A stretch of 19,093 bases of DNA, taken from positions 1 to 19,093 of the forward strand of contig JAFANK010000261.1 of the NCBI GenBank assembly GCA_019232725.1, given 5' to 3'. This document shows positions 14,715 through 19,093 of the stretch, one piece after another (positions within the stretch are counted from its first letter, which is position 1; each line of letters starts with the position of its first letter). Made by a program: the position numbers and the translations under genes. The notes beneath the pieces are model-generated. The model saw only the letters and a list, made by a program, of their open reading frames with translations. It made no database searches and had not been told where the DNA came from. This DNA is from Vulcanimicrobiota bacterium. GTDB lineage: Bacteria; Vulcanimicrobiota; Vulcanimicrobiia; Eremiobacterales; Eremiobacteraceae.

Positions 14715-14905
14715 GCCGGCAGGTCGGCGCGTGAGCGCATCCGAACCGAACGCACATTGACGGCGGGCGCAAGGGAAACCGGTGTGAATCCGGTGCGGTC
14801 GCGCCACTGTGATCGGGGAGCCGCCGGCTTGGCCACTCACTCCAACGCGGAGTGGGGAAGGCACCGGCAAAAGGCGAGGATCCGAGAGCCAGGAGACCTG
14901 CCCAC
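14715..14905 (+). ncRNA. Cobalamin (B12) riboswitch
   Basis: The core of a cobalamin riboswitch is clear. A purine-rich junction reads AAGGGAAACCGGTGTGAATCC (14771-14791, a few bases either side). It is followed by GGTCGCGCCACTGTGA (near 14797-14812) and the B12 box AGCCAGGAGACCTGCC (near 14888-14903). The closing stem P1 pairs GGCAGGT (14718-14724) with ACCTGCC (14896-14902). A peripheral hairpin CACTCC (14838-14843) / GGAGTG (14849-14854) fits the variable arms. When cobalamin binds, it should switch off the B12 uptake genes directly downstream. It begins 41 bp from the divergent hydroxylase gene, which it cannot control since that gene is on the other strand. Confidence 0.93.
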
Positions 14906-14920
14906 CGTCGAAGCGCTCGT

Positions 14921-14943
14921 ACCTCTTCGCGCCAAAGAGGTGG
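14921..14943 (+). promoter_or_regulatory. Shine-Dalgarno-sequestering hairpin, riboswitch expression platform
   Basis: ACCTCTT (14921-14927) pairs perfectly with AAGAGGT (14935-14941), and the right arm is the strong Shine-Dalgarno AAGAGGTGG of btuC, 6 bases before its ATG at 14950. The loop is CGCGCCA (14928-14934). With no T-run after the stem, this is a translational rather than transcriptional switch. Its loop shares the 8-mer TCGCGCCA with the riboswitch core (14799-14806). The self-complementary CGCG core could form a loop-loop contact like the L5-L13 contact known in this riboswitch class. Confidence 0.7.
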
Positions 14944-14949
14944 CCGTCT

Positions 14950-16020
14950 ATGATCCGTCCCAGCGGCCTGCCACAAGCCGCGCGGTCTCCTGTGACTCCC
15001 ATCCGCGAGCCGTCGGTCGCACGCGTGCGTCACCTGACGCGACGCATGCGGACCATCCATCTTGCAATCGTCGCGGGTCTCGTACCGGTCGCCTGCATCG
15101 TCGCGCTTTGCATCGGCAGCGTCCACGTGCCGCTCACCTTAGTGTGGGGCGCGCTCGTCCATCCGCATGCGACCGGAAGCGCGCAGACGATCGTGGTCGG
15201 ACTGCGGTTGCCGCGCGTGCTCATCGCCGTGTGCGTGGGTGCGGGGCTGGGCGTTGCGGGAGCGACGCTGCAGGCGCTATTCCGCAATCCGCTCGTCGAC
15301 CCGTTCGTCACGGGCGTCTCAGCAGGTGCCGCGCTCGCCGCAGCTGCCGCCATGGCTGCGGGCATCGCCTTTGCGATGATCCCGGCGCTGGCATTCGTGG
15401 GCGGGCTGACGTGCGCCATCATCGTCGCGGCGCTGGGATCGGGCGATTCTCCCGCGGGCAACGTGAGGCTCGTCCTGGCGGGCGTTGCCATCTCAGCGCT
15501 CGCGAGCGCAGCCGTCACGCTCATCTTGCTGCAACATGCCGGCGCCGATCAGGGCATTCTCGCATGGCTTGCCGGCGGCATCAACGGCCGCGGCTGGAAC
15601 GATGTGCTGCTCGTCAGTATCTATCTCGCGCTCGGCTTTGGTTTTGCACTCGCGAACGTGCACGCGATCAACCTCCTGCGGCTTGGCGAAACCGCCGCGC
15701 GGGGCTTCGGCATGCGCGTGGATGCGGCTCGATGGCGCATCCTCGCAATCGCCTCGCTGATCACCGCTGCGTGCGTGTGCGTCAGCGGCGTGATCGGCTT
15801 CGTCGGTCTCATGGTTCCCCACGCCATGCGGCCCTTGGTCTCCGGCGATGCGCGATGGCTGCTGCCGGCGAGCGCGCTTGCCGGCGCTGTCGTCGTAGTG
15901 CTCGCCGACATGCTTGCGCGCACGGTGCTTGCGCCTGCAGAGATCCCGCTCGGCGTGCTGCTCGCGTTTGTCGGCGTTCCGTTCTTCTTGTTCTTAGCGC
16001 GCCGCCCCGTGGAGCTCTAG
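14950..16020 (+). CDS. btuC: Vitamin B12 ABC importer, permease subunit (FecCD family)
   Basis: This 356-residue inner-membrane protein forms the channel of a type II importer. It has the FecCD landmarks: LPRVLIAVCVGAGLGVAGATLQ, FRNPLVDPFVTGVSAGAALA, VRLVLAGVAISAL, AWLAGGINGRGWNDV, and GVIGFVGLMVPHAMRPL followed by the C-terminal IPLGVLLAFVGVPFFLFL. About ten transmembrane helices are expected. The ATG at 14950 is chosen for its strong Shine-Dalgarno, although it gives an unusually long hydrophilic N-terminus (about 33 residues) before the first helix; an ATG at 15046 would give a normal-length start. B12 as substrate is inferred from the riboswitch and neighbours, since the family also carries iron-siderophores and haem. 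It is followed 3 bases later by the ATPase gene. Confidence 0.9.
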   Translation: MIRPSGLPQAARSPVTPIREPSVARVRHLTRRMRTIHLAIVAGLVPVACIVALCIGSVHVPLTLVWGALVHPHATGSAQTIVVGLRLPRVLIAVCVGAGLGVAGATLQALFRNPLVDPFVTGVSAGAALAAAAAMAAGIAFAMIPALAFVGGLTCAIIVAALGSGDSPAGNVRLVLAGVAISALASAAVTLILLQHAGADQGILAWLAGGINGRGWNDVLLVSIYLALGFGFALANVHAINLLRLGETAARGFGMRVDAARWRILAIASLITAACVCVSGVIGFVGLMVPHAMRPLVSGDARWLLPASALAGAVVVVLADMLARTVLAPAEIPLGVLLAFVGVPFFLFLARRPVEL

Positions 16021-16023
16021 ACG

Positions 16024-16761
16024 ATGACGATGTCCATGGTGAGCGGACGTGATATCGCCATCAGCTATGGCGCACGCCATGTGCTTGAGGGTGTCGACCT
16101 GTCGCTCGCGCCGGGTCGATTTGTCGCTATGATCGGCCCCAATGGCGGCGGCAAGTCATCGCTGCTCCGCGTGCTCGCAGGAACGCAGGCGCCGACCGCT
16201 GGGCATGTCGTTCGCACCGGGCGCGTCGCGCTCGTCGCGCCGTCCAGCAATCCGCCAGGCGACCTCACGCCGTTCGATCTTGCGAGTTACGGTCTTGCGT
16301 CTCGGCGCAAGTTCTGGCAATGGTCGCTGGCGTCCGACGATGCCATGCGGGTTCGCGATGCGCTCGCGCGCTGCGAGCTTTCCGAGCGAGCGAACGATCC
16401 GGTAGCGCTGCTCTCGGCTGGCGAAGTGCAGCGCACATGGATAGCCGCTGCGCTCGCGACCGCTCCTGACGTGCTGCTGGTCGACGAACCGACGACGCAC
16501 TTGGACTTGAAGTATCAGCTGGCCGTGCTGCAGACGCTGCGCGAACTTGCACGCGCAGGCGTCGCTATCGTCGCGGCCATTCACGATCTGACGCTCGCAG
16601 GGCGTTTCGCGGATGAGGTTGCGCTCGTGGCAGGCTGCCGGCTGCAATGCGGCCCGCCGGATGAGATCCTGGAGCGACGTGCGCTCAGTGACGCATTTGG
16701 CATCTCGGTGTCGACCTACCGGCATCCCCAGGATGGATATCTCGTGTGTCTACCCAGTTAG
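16024..16761 (+). CDS. btuD: Vitamin B12 ABC importer, ATPase subunit
   Basis: This 245-residue cytoplasmic ATPase drives the permease. It has Walker A GPNGGGKSS (Lys44), signature LLSAGEVQR (normally LSGGE), Walker B VLLVDEPTTHLD with the catalytic Glu, and the switch histidine in AAIHDLTLA. All catalytic residues are present. The length is normal for the FecE/BtuD group. It starts 3 bases after the btuC stop; ATG 16024 is followed by further in-frame ATGs at 16030 and 16036, any of which could be used. The C-terminal DEILERRALSDAFGI is typical of FecE/BtuD proteins. Confidence 0.92.
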   Translation: MTMSMVSGRDIAISYGARHVLEGVDLSLAPGRFVAMIGPNGGGKSSLLRVLAGTQAPTAGHVVRTGRVALVAPSSNPPGDLTPFDLASYGLASRRKFWQWSLASDDAMRVRDALARCELSERANDPVALLSAGEVQRTWIAAALATAPDVLLVDEPTTHLDLKYQLAVLQTLRELARAGVAIVAAIHDLTLAGRFADEVALVAGCRLQCGPPDEILERRALSDAFGISVSTYRHPQDGYLVCLPS

Positions 16762-16782
16762 GCGAAGGGAGTACGTAGCATC

Positions 16783-18810
16783 GTGCGCAGATCGTGGATC
16801 GTCGTCAGTATGATTGCCGCAGGCTGCAGCATCGTATCCTCGCGCGCCATCGCCGGGCCGCAACCAGCGCCGGCCCCACCTGCCCCGACCAGCCAGGCCA
16901 CGCCTGCGGCCACGGCAACGCCGTCATCCGCGCCGCGAGGTTTGGGCCCAGTCGTGGTCACTGCGGCGCGGCGACCGACCCCGCTCGACGCCACATCGCG
17001 ACAGACATACGTGATCTCGGCGGCCGATCTGGATAGGCTCGGTGCGCAGACAGCTGCTGATTCACTGCGGTTCATCCCCGGCACGGTCGTTCAGCAATAT
17101 GGCACCTTTGGCCAACTCAGCACCGTCGCACTGCGCGGCGCAAGCGCGGCACAAACGCTCATCTTGATCAACGGACAGCCCGTGAATGAAGCAGACACGG
17201 GTTCCTTCGATTTTTCCTCGTTGCCGGTCAATGTCATCGACCACATCGAAGTCGTGCAAGGCGGCTCGTCCACCCTGTATGGCAGCGCGGCGATGGGTGG
17301 CGTCGTGAACATCATCACCAAGCAGCCGCTGAGCGCTGGCAACGTCAACGCGTACGCGCAACTCGGATACCAAGGGACCTTCACGCGCGGTCTCGGCTTC
17401 ACGGCTGGCGGCCCTGACCTGCTCGCGCGCGTCGACGTCCAGGCGATCTCGGCCAGCAGCAACTTCGCGTATCCCGCGTACAACGATCTGTATGACGCGG
17501 GCGTTCGCACGAATAGCGATGCCAAAAATTCCGACCTCGGGATCGCCCTGGCCGGACACCTCGGCGTCGTCAACGCCAATGCATCCTTCCACAATGACAC
17601 CTCAGCGATCGGTGTGCCTGGCGCGGTGAACACATCGTTCGTCAGCGATTTTGCGCAGCAGCAGCGGATCTACCAGCGGTTCGACATGGATTTCGACTTG
17701 CCGTTTCGCGGTGGTGACGTCGAGCTGCAAGTCGCATCCAACGGGCGGCGCCTGCACTTCTTCGACACGTCGCTCGCCTATCAAAACGGCACGCCGGCCT
17801 TTCCGTATGACAACCAAGCCAACGGTGCGACGCGGTCGGCCTCGCTGCGTACGAGTTTCGGAGTAGGCCGCAGCAACGTGATGACCGCCGGCTATGACAC
17901 GGCCGGCTCGGATGTCACCTTCGACCAGGCCTACGTGCCGCCCAACTCACCGGAACCCAAACCGTGCCAGGGATTGGCGAGTTTTGATTCGTGCACGGCG
18001 CAAAGTGGAACGAGCGCCTGGTATCTGCAAGACGATATACACCCACCGAGCTCGGATCTCGATCTGAGCCTCGGGGTCCGGGACCAGCGTTCGCAAGGAC
18101 AACAAGCGACGGCCGTGCCGACCTTCGGCGCGGTCTGGCACGCCTCGCACACGATCGACATGCTGGCCAATTACGGTCGCGCGCTGCGGACGCCCAATCT
18201 GGACGAACTCTACTATCCTGGGTATGGCTCACCGTTCTTGCAGCCCGAGTACGGCGCGACGTTCGATGTGGGGATGCGCTGCCACGCGGAGCGCATCGAG
18301 TGCACGTTCTCGTACTTCGGTCAGGACACGAGCAATCTCATCGTCAACGTGCCGGCCGATGCCTTCGGCGACCTCAAGCCCGTCAACATTAGCCGTGCAA
18401 GCGTGCGCGGACTGGAGACGAGCATCAGCACGACGGTCGGGAGATCGGGTCACGTGTATGTGGCCTACACCGATTTCGCGAAGGCGGCCGATCTCTCGCC
18501 AGGGCTCGCACAGCCGATCCGCCTGCTCTACCGGCCGACGTCGACCGGTGCGATCTCACTGTGGACGGGGAAGGGCAGCTGGACCTATGGCATTGACTCC
18601 ACCTACGTCGGCCTGCGCTACGGCGACGAAGCGAACACGCTCGTCTTATCGCCATATTTGGTGACGGGCGTGCACGTGCGCAAGACGATCTCGCGTCACC
18701 TGGCGCTGACCCTGCGTGCCGATAATGTCGGCAACAATCACAATGCCGAGGACGTGCTGGGATATCCCATCGTGGGCTCGGCGTTTTCGGTGCGGCTCTC
18801 GACGCGTTAG
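16783..18810 (+). CDS. btuB: TonB-dependent outer-membrane receptor, probable B12 receptor
   Basis: This 675-residue protein should bind cobalamin at the cell surface and import it using TonB energy. It has a signal peptide (about 1-25), a Pro/Ala-rich stretch to about residue 52, and a TonB-box-like GPVVVTAARR. The plug domain (about 70-182) contains VALRGASAAQTLILINGQPVN, IDHIEVVQGGSSTLYGS and GGVVNIITK. The rest is the beta-barrel, with RTPNLDELYYPGYGSP typical of the strand region near the C-terminus. It ends FSVRLSTR, not in the Phe/Tyr/Trp seen in most outer-membrane proteins. There is no N-terminal signalling domain. The GTG start at 16783 follows AAGGGAG by about 11 bases. Location in the riboswitch operon supports B12 over siderophores; ligand loops cannot be judged. 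Confidence 0.85.
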   Translation: MRRSWIVVSMIAAGCSIVSSRAIAGPQPAPAPPAPTSQATPAATATPSSAPRGLGPVVVTAARRPTPLDATSRQTYVISAADLDRLGAQTAADSLRFIPGTVVQQYGTFGQLSTVALRGASAAQTLILINGQPVNEADTGSFDFSSLPVNVIDHIEVVQGGSSTLYGSAAMGGVVNIITKQPLSAGNVNAYAQLGYQGTFTRGLGFTAGGPDLLARVDVQAISASSNFAYPAYNDLYDAGVRTNSDAKNSDLGIALAGHLGVVNANASFHNDTSAIGVPGAVNTSFVSDFAQQQRIYQRFDMDFDLPFRGGDVELQVASNGRRLHFFDTSLAYQNGTPAFPYDNQANGATRSASLRTSFGVGRSNVMTAGYDTAGSDVTFDQAYVPPNSPEPKPCQGLASFDSCTAQSGTSAWYLQDDIHPPSSDLDLSLGVRDQRSQGQQATAVPTFGAVWHASHTIDMLANYGRALRTPNLDELYYPGYGSPFLQPEYGATFDVGMRCHAERIECTFSYFGQDTSNLIVNVPADAFGDLKPVNISRASVRGLETSISTTVGRSGHVYVAYTDFAKAADLSPGLAQPIRLLYRPTSTGAISLWTGKGSWTYGIDSTYVGLRYGDEANTLVLSPYLVTGVHVRKTISRHLALTLRADNVGNNHNAEDVLGYPIVGSAFSVRLSTR

Positions 18811-19093
18811 TGCGCGCCCGCGCCTGGGCCGCGCTGCTCGCACTCGTGGTCGTACAAGCGTGTGCGCCACAGCAACGTTCGCAGCCTGCGGCGCACGAGG
18901 GCCCGGCGTCCGAGCGGCCGCGCGTCGTCAGCCTTGCGCCCTCGCTGACAGAGATCGCCTATGCGATCGGCTGCCAAGACGTGCTGGTCGCGGGCACGAC
19001 CTACGACGACTACCCGCCGGCAGCGCGAGCATTACCGCACGTCGCCGATTTGAGCGCGGTGGATCTTGAGCGGTTGAGCGCGCTCCATCCCAC
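18810..19093 (+). CDS. btuF: Periplasmic B12-binding lipoprotein, N-terminal part (cut by window edge)
   Basis: The first 94 residues are visible. GTG 18810 overlaps the receptor stop by one base (TAGTG), so translation is coupled. The leader MRARAWAALLALVVVQAC has Cys18 at a lipobox-like site, indicating a lipoprotein held in the periplasm. After a short Pro/Ala spacer comes the helical-backbone binding-protein opening PRVVSLAPSLTEIAYAIGC and LVAGTTYDDYPPAARALPHVADL. This is the normal start of BtuF/FhuD-type proteins, which hand ligand to BtuC2D2. The domain continues past the window, so ligand residues cannot be checked. Confidence 0.85.
   Translation, partial: MRARAWAALLALVVVQACAPQQRSQPAAHEGPASERPRVVSLAPSLTEIAYAIGCQDVLVAGTTYDDYPPAARALPHVADLSAVDLERLSALHP

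Noticed and set aside
14703..16052. 449-codon plus-strand frame across the riboswitch and btuC
   Set aside because: Arg- and Ala-rich with no family pattern; it overlaps the riboswitch and a clear membrane permease in another frame.

Overview
This is a high-GC, gene-dense bacterial segment with mostly tight intergenic gaps. A TonB-dependent outer-membrane receptor, a TonB C-terminal-domain protein and a periplasmic B12-binding lipoprotein show a diderm (two-membrane) cell. The terminal receptor sequence lacks the usual C-terminal aromatic residue. The left-edge fragment resembles the C-terminus of phosphodiester glycosidase-type secreted proteins. Together this would suit a diderm of the Terrabacteria side such as Eremiobacterota, but that placement is only a guess from gene style.

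Layout: (1) 1-1236: end of a probable secreted glycosidase-like protein, a compact repeat/hairpin cluster, and an unrecognised secreted protein on the minus strand. (2) 1237-2856: a gamma-glutamyltransferase-family enzyme. (3) 2930-4467, minus strand: an ECF sigma factor followed by its membrane anti-sigma factor, which carries an extracytoplasmic FecR-like domain, with a rho-independent terminator. (4) 4737-5933: a UPF0158-Fic fusion whose catalytic His and inhibitory Glu are both replaced. (5) 6024-11054: a RecB-type nuclease with an Fe-S cysteine set, a UvrD-like helicase with altered motifs, and a TonB C-terminal-domain protein, with overlapping ends. (6) 11018-14673, minus strand: a three-subunit molybdenum hydroxylase in FAD / 2Fe-2S / molybdopterin order. 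(7) 14715-19093: a cobalamin riboswitch leading a B12 uptake operon (permease, ATPase, outer-membrane receptor, binding lipoprotein cut by the window edge).

How they work together: the last block is a complete vitamin B12 route, from receptor (outer membrane) to BtuF-like lipoprotein (periplasm) to BtuC2D2-like importer (inner membrane). A riboswitch controls it, and its expression platform is an RNA hairpin that hides the Shine-Dalgarno sequence of the first gene. The sigma/anti-sigma pair is an envelope-sensing regulator with unknown targets. The nuclease and helicase look like a split AddAB/AdnAB-like DNA end-processing pair. The most unusual item is the Fic-fold fusion, which looks like a pseudoenzyme or an enzyme with altered chemistry. 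I saw no tRNA, rRNA, CRISPR array, transposase or integrase.
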